Below are positions 9,546 to 19,318 of a stretch of DNA of 64,000 nucleotides, one piece after another. Each line of letters begins with the position of its first letter. The stretch's first letter is position 1. Origin of the DNA: Pseudomonas baetica (lineage in GTDB: Bacteria; Pseudomonadota; Gammaproteobacteria; Pseudomonadales; Pseudomonadaceae); the NCBI RefSeq assembly GCF_002813455.1, contig NZ_PHHE01000001.1, positions 3,038,001 to 3,102,000 on the forward strand, given 5' to 3'. The translations under genes and the position numbers were made by a program. The notes below the pieces were generated by a model. That model was not told where the DNA came from. It saw only the letters and a program-made list of their open reading frames with translations, and searched no databases.

Positions 9546-11210
9546 TTAGTGAAACAATACCGCCGTCTTCTGCAGGGTCACCCACACACCCCACGCCAAC
9601 GGAATACCCACCGCCAGCCACGCAGCGATCGCCAATGGCTTGCTGCCCGGTGCAGCTTTCCACTCCAGAACGGTGTTCGCATCAGCACCTTTGTCGTGAC
9701 CCAGCGCCTGTTCAGCGGCCAGTTCAGCATCGGTCATGAAGTACTTGTCGGCCACCGGACGCACCAGCAGGTTGCACAGGAAGCCCAACACCAGCAAACC
9801 GGCAAGGATGTACAGGGTGATGTCGTACGCGGCAGCGCGTTCAACACCGATGCTCAACTGATACTCACGCAGGTAGTTCACCAGCACCGGACCGAGCACG
9901 CCGGCCGCAGCCCAGGCAGTCAGCAGACGACCGTGGATCGCGCCAACCATCTGCGTGCCGAACAGGTCGGCCAGATACGCCGGAACGGTGGCAAAACCGC
10001 CGCCGTACATCGACAGAATGATGCAGAACGCCGCCACGAACAGCGCAACGTTACCCAAGTGCCCCATGTTCGGAATCAGCGCGTACAGGGCAAAACCCAG
10101 CGCAAAGAACACGAAGTAGGTGTTTTTACGCCCCAAGTAGTCAGAGAACGACGCCCAGAAGAACCGCCCGCCAATGTTGAACAGGCTCAGCAGACCGGTG
10201 AAACCGGCAGCAATCGCGGCAATCGAAGCCAGTTGCCCGGCATCCAGTTGACCGAACGGCACATCAACACCGAGCAATTTGCCGCCGAACACTTCCTGCA
10301 GCAGTGGCGAAGCCATGCCGAGGATGCCGATACCTGCCGATACGTTCAGGCACAGCACCAGCCACACCAGACGGAATTGCGGGGTTTTCCACGCCACATT
10401 CACGTGTACGTGACGGTGGGTGATCATCGAGTTCGAGGCTTTTTTCGCCGGCGCAGTCCAGCCTTCAGGCTTCCAGCCGGTTGGCGGCACGCGGTAGGCC
10501 AAGGCGCCACCGATCATGAACACAAAGTAAATCGCAGCCATGGCCACGAAGCTTTGCCACACACCAACACCTTCAGGCGAGGCGAAGTGGCTCATCAGCG
10601 CGGTCGCTAGAGGCGCACCGACCATCGCGCCGCCACCAAAGCCCATGATCGCCATGCCGGTGGCCATGCCGCGCTTGTCCGGGAACCACTTGATCAGCGT
10701 CGACACCGGCGAGATGTAACCCAGGCCCAGACCGATACCACCGATCACGCCGGAGCCGATCCACATCAGCCAGATCTGGTGGGTATAGATACCCAGCGCC
10801 GAGATCAGCAGACCGCCGCACCAGCACAATGCCGACACAACGCCAGCCTTGCGTGGCCCTGCGTGCTCAAGCCAGCCGCCCCAGATGGCCGCCGAGCAGC
10901 CAAGGAAGATGAAAAACAGGGTGTAGATCCAGCCGAGCATCGAGATCGGCCAGTCGCATTGCGAAGAGAAAACCTGTGCGATGAAGCTCATGTCCGGTGC
11001 GCAAGCCACCGGAGCGGTGACGCCCAACGCCTTGGACAGCGGCAACCAGAACACCGAGAAACCGTAGGCCATGCCAATGCACAAGTGGATGGCCAGAGCG
11101 GCCGGTGGCACCAGCCAGCGGTTGAAACCGGGCTTGGCGATGATGCGTTCCTTGGACAGGAACGCGGGCTGGTCGGCGCGAAGGCCGTCCGCCGTGATGC
11201 TCGTGCTCAT
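9546..11210 (-). CDS. OFA-family MFS transporter
   Basis: A 554-residue inner-membrane carrier of the major facilitator superfamily, of the oxalate/formate antiporter (OFA) type; relatives move small organic acids. About 12 membrane segments are visible, with the MFS loop motif DKRGMATGMAIMGFGGGAM and a large insert after segment 3 or 4. I chose ATG 11210 because the N-terminus MSTSITADGLRADQPAFLSK is hydrophilic and followed at once by the first helix; a 103-residue upstream in-frame extension is non-coding. The cargo cannot be read from sequence. Confidence 0.88.
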   Translation of the reverse strand: MSTSITADGLRADQPAFLSKERIIAKPGFNRWLVPPAALAIHLCIGMAYGFSVFWLPLSKALGVTAPVACAPDMSFIAQVFSSQCDWPISMLGWIYTLFFIFLGCSAAIWGGWLEHAGPRKAGVVSALCWCGGLLISALGIYTHQIWLMWIGSGVIGGIGLGLGYISPVSTLIKWFPDKRGMATGMAIMGFGGGAMVGAPLATALMSHFASPEGVGVWQSFVAMAAIYFVFMIGGALAYRVPPTGWKPEGWTAPAKKASNSMITHRHVHVNVAWKTPQFRLVWLVLCLNVSAGIGILGMASPLLQEVFGGKLLGVDVPFGQLDAGQLASIAAIAAGFTGLLSLFNIGGRFFWASFSDYLGRKNTYFVFFALGFALYALIPNMGHLGNVALFVAAFCIILSMYGGGFATVPAYLADLFGTQMVGAIHGRLLTAWAAAGVLGPVLVNYLREYQLSIGVERAAAYDITLYILAGLLVLGFLCNLLVRPVADKYFMTDAELAAEQALGHDKGADANTVLEWKAAPGSKPLAIAAWLAVGIPLAWGVWVTLQKTAVLFH

Positions 11211-11417
11211 TGTGTATCCCCCAATTATTAGTATGGTTCGCCAGCCACTGTTCACCCCCGGCCTTATGCACGCAGGCATGACCTTTTTTGGGGTGAAGCT
11301 CCTTGAAGGCGCGACGTTAAGTCGCAGAAGGACGGACGAACCGGCGAAGGTTACCATTTGCACGTGACAGAAAAACCAAACTGATATCACCTTTTTTGCA
11401 TCATCTGATCTCCTCCC

Positions 11418-11495
11418 CTGTAGGAGCTGCGGAACGCTGCGATCTTTTGATCCTGATTTTGAAAAAGATCGCAGCCTTCGGCAGCTCCTACACAG
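11418..11495. repeat. second-type REP pair (GTAGGAGCTGC / GATCGCAGC class)
   Basis: A 78-bp imperfect palindrome. It begins CTGTAGGAGCTGCGG and ends with the complementary CAGCTCCTACACAG, with GCGATCTTTTGATC in the middle. It is a different family from the TGTGGGAGC REPINs elsewhere in the window and lies in the 307-bp gap between the MFS gene and the panZ-like gene. Confidence 0.8.
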
Positions 11496-11517
11496 GGCCT
11501 CGCACACGGGAAAATCC

Positions 11518-11912
11518 ATGCCAGTTATCGTTCAGATGCTTGAAGACGCCAGCTATCAGGATCAGCAGGATCTGCAAAAGATCTACCTCGATGCGCCGCA
11601 ATGGTTGTACGCGCCGTTTTCCGGAGGGGCCGACCTGATTGAAAGTGCCTTGGCCGATAGTGCATTGATCGCCGGACGCTTCAACGACCGCTTGCTCGGT
11701 GCCGGCCGTCTGCAAAGGCACGACGACGTTTGGTATTTGTCCCATTTATGCGTGCGAAAAGTTACCCGGCGCCGTGGGGTCGCGGAGCGATTGGTGAACC
11801 AAGCGCAGAAAATGGCGTCGCAAGCGGGGGCCAAACTGCGCCTGCCGGGCACCTTGCAGCCCGGGCAATCGCCGCGAAGTTGCACGTGCCGCTGGAGGCA
11901 CTGGCAACATGA
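11518..11912 (+). pseudogene. panZ: PanZ-family GNAT (acetyl-CoA sensor), frameshifted
   Basis: The N-terminal part is a PanZ-like GNAT domain (PVIVQMLEDASYQDQQDLQK, LSHLCVRKVTRRRGVAERLV). PanZ matures or senses for PanD in pantothenate synthesis. At about 11844-11850 the reading frame breaks. Frame 1 continues with an unrelated tail to 11994, while the family-like C-terminus (PAGHLAARAIAAKLHVPLEALAT) continues in frame 3 and stops at 11912. The shift needs a net loss of 1 base modulo 3. A loss of 10 bases between direct repeats GCGCCTG would restore the expected KLRLLAPAGH. Either a true mutation or a sequencing error. Confidence 0.8.
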
Positions 11913-11990
11913 CTTCACCCCGAACCGGGCCGTTGCAGCGCTATACTCCCCGGCTAAATTACGAATTCGACTAACTACAAGGACTCGCCC

Positions 11991-14216
11991 ATGAAAGCGT
12001 TCGGCAAAATCCTGGGTCTGGTACTTCTCGGGCTGTTGCTGATCATTGTGGCGGCAGGCTTTGCCCTGACCCACCTCTTCGATCCCAACGATTACAAAGA
12101 CGAGATCCGCCAGATAGCCCGCGACAAGGCCCACATCGAGCTGACGCTCAATGGCGACATCGGCTGGAGCCTGTTCCCCTGGCTCGGCCTGGAGTTGCAC
12201 GAGGCCAGCGTCGCGACCCTGATCAAACCCGCCGAACCGTTCGCCGACTTGCAGATGCTCGGCCTTTCCGTGCGCGTACTGCCACTGCTGCGCCGCGAAG
12301 TACAGATGAGCGACGTGCGCGTCGAAGGCCTGAACCTGCGCCTGACCCGCGACAAGAACGGCCATGGCAACTGGGAAGACATCGGCAAATTGCCGACGCC
12401 TGCCACCCCTGCCGGCAGCCCGCCGCCTGCCAGCGAACCCGCTGCCGAGGCCACCGCCCAGGCGGAAAAACCGCCGCAGCCGATCCGCCTCGACATCGAC
12501 AGCCTGACCGTCAACAACGCCCGCGTGCAGTACAACGACGAGCAGACCGGCAAGCAATTGAGCGCTGAAAGCATCCAGTTGAGCACCGGCGCGGTACACG
12601 ATTCGACCAATATCCCGCTGAAAGCCACCGCATTTCTCAGCACCAATCAGCCTGTGCTGCGGGTACGCACCGAGCTCAATGGCGAGTTACGCATCGAACG
12701 CGCCCTGCAACGCTACAAGTTCGAAGACCTGAAGCTGTCCGGCGAATTGACCGGCGACCCGCTGCAAGGCAAGTCCATGACCTTCTCCGCCCAAGGGCAG
12801 ATGCTACTGGATAAAGCGGCGAACGTCGCCGAATGGACCGGGATAAAGATTTCCGCCAACCAGTTGCGCGCCCTCGGCGAACTGAAAGCCAACGATCTGG
12901 ATAAGACCCCGCAAATCAGCGGCGGCATCTCGATCGCCCAGTTCGATCTGGCGAAATTCATCGACAGCATCGGCCAAAAGTTACCGGCCATGGCCGAAGG
13001 CAGCCTGAGCAAAGTCGAGTTGGTCAGCCGCGTTGCCGCGACGCCGACCAGCGTCGCCTTCGACAACATCAACCTGAAACTCGACGACAGCAGCTTCAGC
13101 GGCCGCATCGCCGTCGAAGACTTCGCCAAACAATCGCTGCGGGCAATTCTCAAGGCCGATACGTTCAACGCTGACCGCTACCTGCCGCCGAAATCGGCAC
13201 AAGCCAACAGCGCCACGCAAGTGCGTCAGGCCGAAGTCGCCAGCACCGAAGCCGATGCCATGGCCGGTGCCGGCTCCACGCCGCTGCCGGACAAACCGAG
13301 CAAAACCGCCTGGAGCACCGAGCGCCTGCTACCGGTTGAGCGTCTGGCCAAACTCGACGTCGACGCCGACCTGACTTTTGGCCAACTGACCATCGACAAG
13401 TTGCCGATCCAGAACGCCGCACTGAAAGCCACCGGCCAAAGCGGCTTGCTGACCCTGACCAACCTGAGCGGCGAGCTGTACAACGGCGGTTTCGCCGCCA
13501 ATGGCACCCTAGATGTACGCCCGAGCGCGCCAGTGCTGAACCTGCAGACCAAGCTCAATCGCGTGCCTGTAGAAAAAATCATCGAAAGCCAAGGCAAGAA
13601 CCCGCCCGTCAAAGGTCTGGTGACCCTCACCAGCAATATCACCGGCAGCGGCAACAGCCAGCAGGCGCTGATCGATACGCTTAACGGCAACGCCAGTTTC
13701 GTGATCAACAACGGCGTGCTGCTCAACGCCAACCTTGAACAGCAACTGTGCAAAGGCATCGCCACGCTCAACCGCAAAACCCTCAGCGGCGAGCCACGAG
13801 GCAAGGACACGCCATTCCAGGAACTCAAGGGCAACCTGACCTTGCGCAACGGCATCGCCAGCAACCCGGATCTGAAAGTGCGCATTCCGGGCATGACCGT
13901 CAACGGTGACGGCGATATCGATCTGCGCGTGCTGGGCATGGATTACCGCGTCGGCATCATCGTCGAAGGCGACACCAGCGCCATGCCGGATCCGGCCTGT
14001 CAGGTCGGCGACAAGTTCGTCGGCATTGAGTGGCCGCTGCGCTGCCGTGGGCCGCTGGAACTGGGCGCCAAGGCCTGCCGCGTGGACAACGACCGCCTCG
14101 GCCAGGTCGCGACCAAACTGGCGGGCGACAAGCTCAGCGAGAAGATCAACGAGAAACTCGGCGACAAGGTCAGCCCGGAATTGAAGAACGCATTGAAGGG
14201 GCTGTTCAAGCGATGA
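11991..14216 (+). CDS. asmA: AsmA family protein
   Basis: A 741-residue envelope protein with a single N-terminal membrane helix (LGLVLLGLLLIIVAAGFAL), a long periplasmic beta-rich domain and the conserved C-terminal AsmA segment (about residues 520-700, VKGLVTLTSNITGSGNSQQ, MTVNGDGDIDLRVLGMDYRVG). AsmA-like proteins belong to the bridge-type lipid transport superfamily and affect outer-membrane assembly. A Pro/Ala-rich linker lies near residues 130-165. Its stop overlaps the mutY start (ATGA). Confidence 0.92.
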   Translation: MKAFGKILGLVLLGLLLIIVAAGFALTHLFDPNDYKDEIRQIARDKAHIELTLNGDIGWSLFPWLGLELHEASVATLIKPAEPFADLQMLGLSVRVLPLLRREVQMSDVRVEGLNLRLTRDKNGHGNWEDIGKLPTPATPAGSPPPASEPAAEATAQAEKPPQPIRLDIDSLTVNNARVQYNDEQTGKQLSAESIQLSTGAVHDSTNIPLKATAFLSTNQPVLRVRTELNGELRIERALQRYKFEDLKLSGELTGDPLQGKSMTFSAQGQMLLDKAANVAEWTGIKISANQLRALGELKANDLDKTPQISGGISIAQFDLAKFIDSIGQKLPAMAEGSLSKVELVSRVAATPTSVAFDNINLKLDDSSFSGRIAVEDFAKQSLRAILKADTFNADRYLPPKSAQANSATQVRQAEVASTEADAMAGAGSTPLPDKPSKTAWSTERLLPVERLAKLDVDADLTFGQLTIDKLPIQNAALKATGQSGLLTLTNLSGELYNGGFAANGTLDVRPSAPVLNLQTKLNRVPVEKIIESQGKNPPVKGLVTLTSNITGSGNSQQALIDTLNGNASFVINNGVLLNANLEQQLCKGIATLNRKTLSGEPRGKDTPFQELKGNLTLRNGIASNPDLKVRIPGMTVNGDGDIDLRVLGMDYRVGIIVEGDTSAMPDPACQVGDKFVGIEWPLRCRGPLELGAKACRVDNDRLGQVATKLAGDKLSEKINEKLGDKVSPELKNALKGLFKR

Positions 14217-15280
14217 GAGCGGAGCAGTTTTCAGAGGCGGTGCTCGATTGGTTCGACCGCCACGGCCGCCACGATTTGCCATGGCAGCAAGGCATCAACC
14301 CGTATCGGGTTTGGGTGTCGGAGATCATGTTGCAGCAGACTCAGGTCAGCACCGTGCTCAATTACTTCGATCGGTTCATGGCTGCGCTGCCGACCGTCGA
14401 AGCACTGGCCGAAGCGCCGGAGGACGAAGTGCTGCACCTGTGGACGGGCCTGGGTTACTACACCCGCGCGCGCAATTTGCAGAAGACCGCGAAAATCGTC
14501 GTCAGCCAGTACGGCGGCGAGTTTCCGCGCGACGTCGAAAAGCTCACGGACCTGCCGGGCATCGGCCTGTCCACCGCTGGCGCCATCGCCAGTATCAGCA
14601 TGGGCCTGCGCGCGCCGATCCTCGACGGCAACGTCAAACGCGTGCTGGCGCGCTTTACCGCGCAAGAGGGCTACCCAGGCGAACCAAAGGTCGCCAAACA
14701 GCTCTGGGCCAACGCTGAGCGCTTTACGCCGCACGATCGGGTCAACGCCTACACCCAGGCGATGATGGATCTCGGCGCGACGCTGTGCACGCGCAGCAAG
14801 CCGAGTTGCCTGCTGTGTCCGCTGGAACGTGGCTGCGAGGCGCACATGCTTGGCCTGGAAACGCGCTACCCGATCCCCAAGCCACGCAAAGCCATTCCGC
14901 AGAAGCGCACGCTGATGCCGATGCTCGCCAATGGCGACGGCGCGATTCTGCTTTATCGCCGCCCGTCCAGCGGCCTGTGGGGCGGCTTGTGGAGCTTGCC
15001 GGAACTCGACGACCTCGATGACCTGCAACATCTCGCCGCACAGCACTCGCTGGAACTGGGCGAGCAACAGGCACTACCGAGCCTCGTGCACACGTTCAGC
15101 CATTTCCAGCTGTCCATCGAACCCTGGCTGGTTCAGGTACAGGAGGCCAGCCATCACGTGGCCGAGGCCGACTGGCTCTGGTATAACCTCGCCACCCCGC
15201 CGCGCCTGGGCCTCGCCGCCCCGGTCAAAACCTTGCTCGAACGCGCGGCCGCCGTCTTGAATGCAGGAGAGTCGACATGA
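14213..15280 (+). CDS. mutY: A/G-specific adenine glycosylase
   Basis: Removes adenine mispaired with 8-oxoguanine. The 355-residue protein has the helix-hairpin-helix [12 protein letters not shown], the catalytic Asp in [10 protein letters not shown], the 4Fe-4S ligands spaced C-x6-C-x2-C-x5-C ([17 protein letters not shown]), and a C-terminal MutT-like domain. I chose ATG 14213, which overlaps the asmA stop; longer in-frame extensions lie inside asmA. mutY-yggX coupling through another ATGA overlap is conserved in gamma-proteobacteria. Confidence 0.97.
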   Translation: MRAEQFSEAVLDWFDRHGRHDLPWQQGINPYRVWVSEIMLQQTQVSTVLNYFDRFMAALPTVEALAEAPEDEVLHLWTGLGYYTRARNLQKTAKIVVSQYGGEFPRDVEKLTDLPGIGLSTAGAIASISMGLRAPILDGNVKRVLARFTAQEGYPGEPKVAKQLWANAERFTPHDRVNAYTQAMMDLGATLCTRSKPSCLLCPLERGCEAHMLGLETRYPIPKPRKAIPQKRTLMPMLANGDGAILLYRRPSSGLWGGLWSLPELDDLDDLQHLAAQHSLELGEQQALPSLVHTFSHFQLSIEPWLVQVQEASHHVAEADWLWYNLATPPRLGLAAPVKTLLERAAAVLNAGEST

Positions 15281-15549
15281 CCCGCACCGTAATGTGCCGC
15301 AAGTACCACGAAGAACTGCCCGCCCTTGAGCGCGCTCCTTTCCCGGGCGCAAAGGGTCAGGATATTTTTGACCACGTCTCGGCCAAGGCCTGGGCCGACT
15401 GGCAAAAACACCAGACCTTGCTGATCAACGAAAAACGCCTGAACATGATGAACGCCGAAGATCGCAAATTTCTGCAGGGCGAAATGGACAAGTACTTCTC
15501 GGGCGAGGAATACGCTCAGGCCGAAGGCTACGTTCCGCCTGCGGAGTAA
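15277..15549 (+). CDS. yggX: oxidative damage protection / Fe(II) trafficking protein YggX
   Basis: A 90-residue YggX protein starting [20 protein letters not shown], with the family core [29 protein letters not shown]. It protects iron-sulfur enzymes against oxidants. It overlaps the mutY stop by four bases, so the two products may work together on the MutY Fe-S cluster; the second point is inference. Confidence 0.97.
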   Translation: MTRTVMCRKYHEELPALERAPFPGAKGQDIFDHVSAKAWADWQKHQTLLINEKRLNMMNAEDRKFLQGEMDKYFSGEEYAQAEGYVPPAE

Positions 15550-15612
15550 CCCGTAAAATCGGGGGTCGGATCGTAAGCGACGGAATTAATTTAAGAAATT
15601 TTAAAAAAGTCG

Positions 15613-15641
15613 TTGACGAGAATCCGAAAAACCCTTTTAAT
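15613..15641 (+). promoter_or_regulatory. sigma-70 promoter of tRNA-Phe
   Basis: TTGACG (15613-15618) and TTTAAT (15636-15641) with an exact 17-bp spacer. They are followed by a GC-rich discriminator (GCGCCCCG), as expected for a stringently controlled tRNA gene starting at 15652. Confidence 0.8.
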
Positions 15642-15651
15642 GCGCCCCGTT

Positions 15652-15727
15652 GCCCAGATAGCTCAGTCGGTAGAGCAGGGGATTGAAAATCCCCGTGTCG
15701 GCGGTTCGATTCCGTCTCTGGGCACCA
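15652..15727 (+). tRNA. tRNA-Phe (GAA)
   Basis: A 76-nt cloverleaf: acceptor GCCCAGA pairs with TCTGGGC, D-arm GCTCAGTCGGTAGAGC, anticodon loop TTGAAAA giving GAA, T-arm with GTTCGATTC, and an encoded CCA end. Confidence 0.98.
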
Positions 15728-15734
15728 AATACCG

Positions 15735-15767
15735 AAAACCCTGAATCGCAAGATTCAGGGTTTTTTT
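15735..15767 (+). terminator. rho-independent terminator of tRNA-Phe
   Basis: Stem CCCTGAATC/GATTCAGGG with loop GCAA followed by seven T residues, eight bases after the tRNA end. Confidence 0.92.
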
Positions 15768-15996
15768 ATGCCTGCGATTTGATCCCCTCCTCCTCGCCCT
15801 GCTTCTCTCGGTATTCATCCCTCCCCCCGGGTGTATTGGAAAAAACCCGAAATCTGTATCTCTCCCCGCACAGAAAAACTCGCCAGTATTTCTCCAAGCC
15901 TTGGCGATCCCGTGCCTGGCCATACCTCGCGCCCCGCAAACACTCTGGACCGTTCAAGTCGTCAGAGCGCATTACCTGTTTTCTGGAAACCTGTGC

Positions 15997-17421
15997 ATGA
16001 GCGCTCTCTTGTTGCAAATGTCCCCCATCGTTCTGGTCATCGCATTAATTCTGGTCGCCCGCCGCCCACCGGTACAAGCCGCGCTGGCGGGCGTGGCACT
16101 GGTGCTCGTACTGTGGCTGTCAGGCGCTGCAGGGGCCGTATCCGTCGCGATCACTTCTGCAATCTTTCAGGACACCACGATTCTGTTCCTCAGCACCGCT
16201 TGCGTGATCGTACCGGGGCTGGCCTTTGTCATTCTGGTCGAGCGCGGTGGTGCGCCTCAGGCTATCGGCGCCTGGGTCAAAGAGCTCGGCTGGACACCGC
16301 CGGCGCAGATCATCTTCATCGTACTGGGGCTGGCGCCGTTGCTTGAAGCGATGACGGGTTTCGGCGTCTCGCTGATCGCCACGGTGCCGCTGTTGATGGG
16401 CCTGTTCACGCGACAGTCGGGGATGAAAATCGCGCTCGCCGGGATGGTCATCATGCCGTGGGGCACGCTGGGGCTGGCGACGGTGATCGGCGCGCTGCTA
16501 GCGCACTTGCCGGCGGCAACCCTCGGCAGTCATTCGGCGCTGATCAGTGCGCCGGTGTTCCTCTGCCTGGCCGCGATTGCCATGTGGCAGGGCGGCATCC
16601 GCAGCGTATCGCCGTGGCTGGGGCTGATCGGGGTGACGACGCTGTTTGTCGCGGTGCTGTTTTCGATCAATCTGTGGATCGGGCCGGAAGTCTCCGGTGT
16701 GCTGGCCGGTCTGGCCGTGGCCTGCGTTGGCTTGGGCATCTCGTTCGCGCAACGCAGAAAACGGGTGCACTGGCCGAACGCGGCGTGGCCCTATCTGGCC
16801 TTGCTGGGGGTGATCGTTGCGTCGCGAGGATTGTTTGTTCTATCGGGTTGGGATGCGCTGTGGATCGTCAAAGGCGAACACGTTTCATGGAAGCCATTGG
16901 CGTCCCCTGGGCTGGCATTGATGATCGTCGCCTTGTGGATGGCGATTCGGCAAAGCGCTGCGGCGGGCTTCCCGTGGCGCGCGCTGTTCAACCGGGCGAA
17001 ATTTCCGGTCTCGACGATTTTCCTGTTTTTGTTGCTCTCACAGGTGATGGTCAATGCCGGCTTCCTGGTCGAGGCGCAACGCACGCTGCAATCGTTGTCA
17101 GGGATTTCCCTGGCGCCGACCATCGCGTTGCTGGCAGGGATTGCCGGTTATGTCACTGGCTCCAACGTCGGCGGCAACACCCTCGTCATGCCGTCCATCG
17201 CCGCTCTGACCAGTGAGCACGGCGCGTGGCTGGCCGCGATGGTCAACAGTGCCGCCGGGCATGGCGCGCTGGGGTCGCTGTCAATTCTGTCGCTGATCAC
17301 CGGGCTGGCCGGCGCCAACCGGCATGAAGAGCACAATCTGATCCGATTCGCCTTCGGCCTGGTTGCGCTCAACATCGTCATAGTTGCTGCAACGGGGGGC
17401 GTTTTACTCTACTTTCTCTGA
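15997..17421 (+). CDS. L-lactate permease (LctP)-like transporter
   Basis: A 474-residue inner-membrane protein with about 12-13 helices. It has the LctP-type motif LEAMTGFGVSLIATVPLLMGL and a repeated GFG/GSNVGGNTLVM-type segment in the second half. It probably takes up a short carboxylate by proton symport. It is shorter than classical lactate permeases (about 550 residues), so the substrate may differ. I chose ATG 15997 because upstream in-frame codons are not membrane-like. A MocR regulator follows 27 bp downstream on the same strand and may control it. Confidence 0.75.
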   Translation: MSALLLQMSPIVLVIALILVARRPPVQAALAGVALVLVLWLSGAAGAVSVAITSAIFQDTTILFLSTACVIVPGLAFVILVERGGAPQAIGAWVKELGWTPPAQIIFIVLGLAPLLEAMTGFGVSLIATVPLLMGLFTRQSGMKIALAGMVIMPWGTLGLATVIGALLAHLPAATLGSHSALISAPVFLCLAAIAMWQGGIRSVSPWLGLIGVTTLFVAVLFSINLWIGPEVSGVLAGLAVACVGLGISFAQRRKRVHWPNAAWPYLALLGVIVASRGLFVLSGWDALWIVKGEHVSWKPLASPGLALMIVALWMAIRQSAAAGFPWRALFNRAKFPVSTIFLFLLLSQVMVNAGFLVEAQRTLQSLSGISLAPTIALLAGIAGYVTGSNVGGNTLVMPSIAALTSEHGAWLAAMVNSAAGHGALGSLSILSLITGLAGANRHEEHNLIRFAFGLVALNIVIVAATGGVLLYFL

Positions 17422-17448
17422 ATTGTTTCGAGACACAACAGAGAACTT

Positions 17449-18927
17449 ATGGACAGGTTTGATTTGCCGGACAAGCGCTGGCAGATAGTCAAGGACTGGA
17501 TTATTCGTCAGATCGACAGCGGTGAGTGGGCAGCCGAAGCAAAGCTGCCCTCGATCCGCACCCTGGCGCGAATGTTTGAAACCAGCATCACCACCGTTCA
17601 GCGCGCGTTGGCTGATCTGGAAGCCGATGCCTATATTTCGACCAAACCGCGCGTCGGCTACTTCGTTTCAGCCTCAGGGCAGGCAAAACCTGCCAGTGGG
17701 TTTGATTTCTCCAGTGTCACGGTCAACGTCAATCATGCAGTGGTCGCGATGCTCTCCCAAGCCGCCTCGCGCACGACTGCTTCGTTGAATTCAGCGGTGC
17801 TGCACAGCGACCTCACACCCGATGTGCTCCTCAACAAGTGCCTTTCGGCGCCGGCCGGCAAAGCTGACAACTCGCTGACCGGACTGGTCGCGCCACCCGG
17901 TCTGCCAGCGCTGCGACGACGCATCGCCGGGCTGATGCTGACCCGCGGTGTGGTCTGCGGGCCGGACGATATTCTGGTGACGTCGGGCGACACCAGTGCC
18001 CTGGAACTGGCCCTCGAAGCCGTCGCCTCGAAAGGCGCTACGGTCGCCATCGAAACCCCGACCTATTACGGCATTCTGCAGACCATCGAACGCCTGGGCA
18101 TGCGCGCCTTGCCCATCCGCACGCACGGCAAACTCGGCCTTGACGTCGATCATCTCGAAGAAGCGTTGAAGCTGAAAAAGGTCTCGGTGATCTTTCTCAA
18201 TCCAACCCTGCAGAATCCTCGTGGTTTCATCATGCCCGATGAAACCCGCGCACGACTTTCGCAGATCGCCCGCGAAGCAGACGTGCCGATCATCGAGGAC
18301 GACATCTTCTTCGACCTGGTACCGGAAGGCGAACGCCCGCGCGCGATCAAGAGCTACGACAGCAGCGGGCAGACGATTTACTGCTCGTCATTCTCCAAGA
18401 CCATCGCGCCCGGCTATCGCGTTGGCTGGTGTCTGGCTGGCAAGTACCGCAATGCCATTCTGGCGCAGATATTTTCGCGCAACCTGGCGGTGTCCAGCCT
18501 TGCACAAAATGTTCTCAACGAATTTATCGGGCGCGGATACATGGAAGAGCACTGCGCCAGGCTCAGGTCGCAACTGTCTTCGCATGCGAGCTTTGTCGAA
18601 GCGCTGGTACGCACGAATTTCCCTGCGGGGACCGTGTATGTGCCACCTCGCGGGGGGTTCATTCACTGGATCGAGTTGCCAGCACACACGGACATGTTGG
18701 CGCTGGATCGGTTGGCCAGCGAGCGCGGTTGTTACGTGGCCGGGAGCGGGATTTTTTTTGCCGACGGGCATGCAACCACGGGCGTGCGCATCTGTCTTGG
18801 CACAGCGCTGACATCGGATGTGATCGCAATTCTGAAGGTGATTGCCGAGTGCGCGCACCTCGCCGGGCGATCATCAGACGCGTGGCAGATGCTGACTGAA
18901 CAACATCAAGAAACAGCGGTTTCCTGA
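17449..18927 (+). CDS. MocR-type (GntR HTH + aminotransferase fold) transcriptional regulator
   Basis: A 492-residue fusion regulator: a GntR winged helix over residues 1-75 (AKLPSIRTLARMFETSITTVQRAL) joined to a class I aminotransferase-like domain. The PLP lysine is visible in SSFSKTIAPGYRVGW, so it can probably bind PLP as a sensor. MocR proteins usually control an adjacent gene. Here that is the permease 27 bp upstream, co-oriented, which would make the unit self-contained. A true aminotransferase activity is less likely. Confidence 0.88.
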   Translation: MDRFDLPDKRWQIVKDWIIRQIDSGEWAAEAKLPSIRTLARMFETSITTVQRALADLEADAYISTKPRVGYFVSASGQAKPASGFDFSSVTVNVNHAVVAMLSQAASRTTASLNSAVLHSDLTPDVLLNKCLSAPAGKADNSLTGLVAPPGLPALRRRIAGLMLTRGVVCGPDDILVTSGDTSALELALEAVASKGATVAIETPTYYGILQTIERLGMRALPIRTHGKLGLDVDHLEEALKLKKVSVIFLNPTLQNPRGFIMPDETRARLSQIAREADVPIIEDDIFFDLVPEGERPRAIKSYDSSGQTIYCSSFSKTIAPGYRVGWCLAGKYRNAILAQIFSRNLAVSSLAQNVLNEFIGRGYMEEHCARLRSQLSSHASFVEALVRTNFPAGTVYVPPRGGFIHWIELPAHTDMLALDRLASERGCYVAGSGIFFADGHATTGVRICLGTALTSDVIAILKVIAECAHLAGRSSDAWQMLTEQHQETAVS

Positions 18928-18957
18928 CCGCGAAGAGGACTTTCGCAGAGCCATCTG

Positions 18958-19305
18958 ATGAACCAGAAAAGAACCCGCATCCCCCTGCCCCATCCGCCGC
19001 CGTATCGCCAAAGCCGGGCGACCTTCTGGCTGACCGTACTCGTTGGCGTTCTGATTACCTTCGCTATCGGCGCATCCATCTGGATGCTGTTCGACAGCTG
19101 GACCAGCGGTTCCATCACCACAACCAATCGCGGCCCGAAAGACACCTATACCCTGGCCCTGCAACCCCGGCGGTTCTGGATCGAGTTCGTGTCGCAAAGC
19201 TTAGGCACCGCGCTCCTGCTGTTTATCGGGGTGTTCGGATTGTGGATTTATCGCAAAGTGCAGGAGCCTGTGAAGAAGCCGAAAGGCAAGCGCACTCGGC
19301 GATAA
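18958..19305 (+). CDS. hypothetical two-TM protein
   Basis: A 115-residue protein with a basic proline-rich N-terminus, two membrane helices (about residues 22-46, FWLTVLVGVLITFAIGASIW, and 78-99, FVSQSLGTALLLFIGVFGLW) and a strongly basic C-terminus. I recognise no family. It lies 30 bp after the MocR gene, convergent with the lipoprotein gene that follows. Confidence 0.6.
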   Translation: MNQKRTRIPLPHPPPYRQSRATFWLTVLVGVLITFAIGASIWMLFDSWTSGSITTTNRGPKDTYTLALQPRRFWIEFVSQSLGTALLLFIGVFGLWIYRKVQEPVKKPKGKRTRR

Positions 19306-19318
19306 GCGAGGATCGCCC

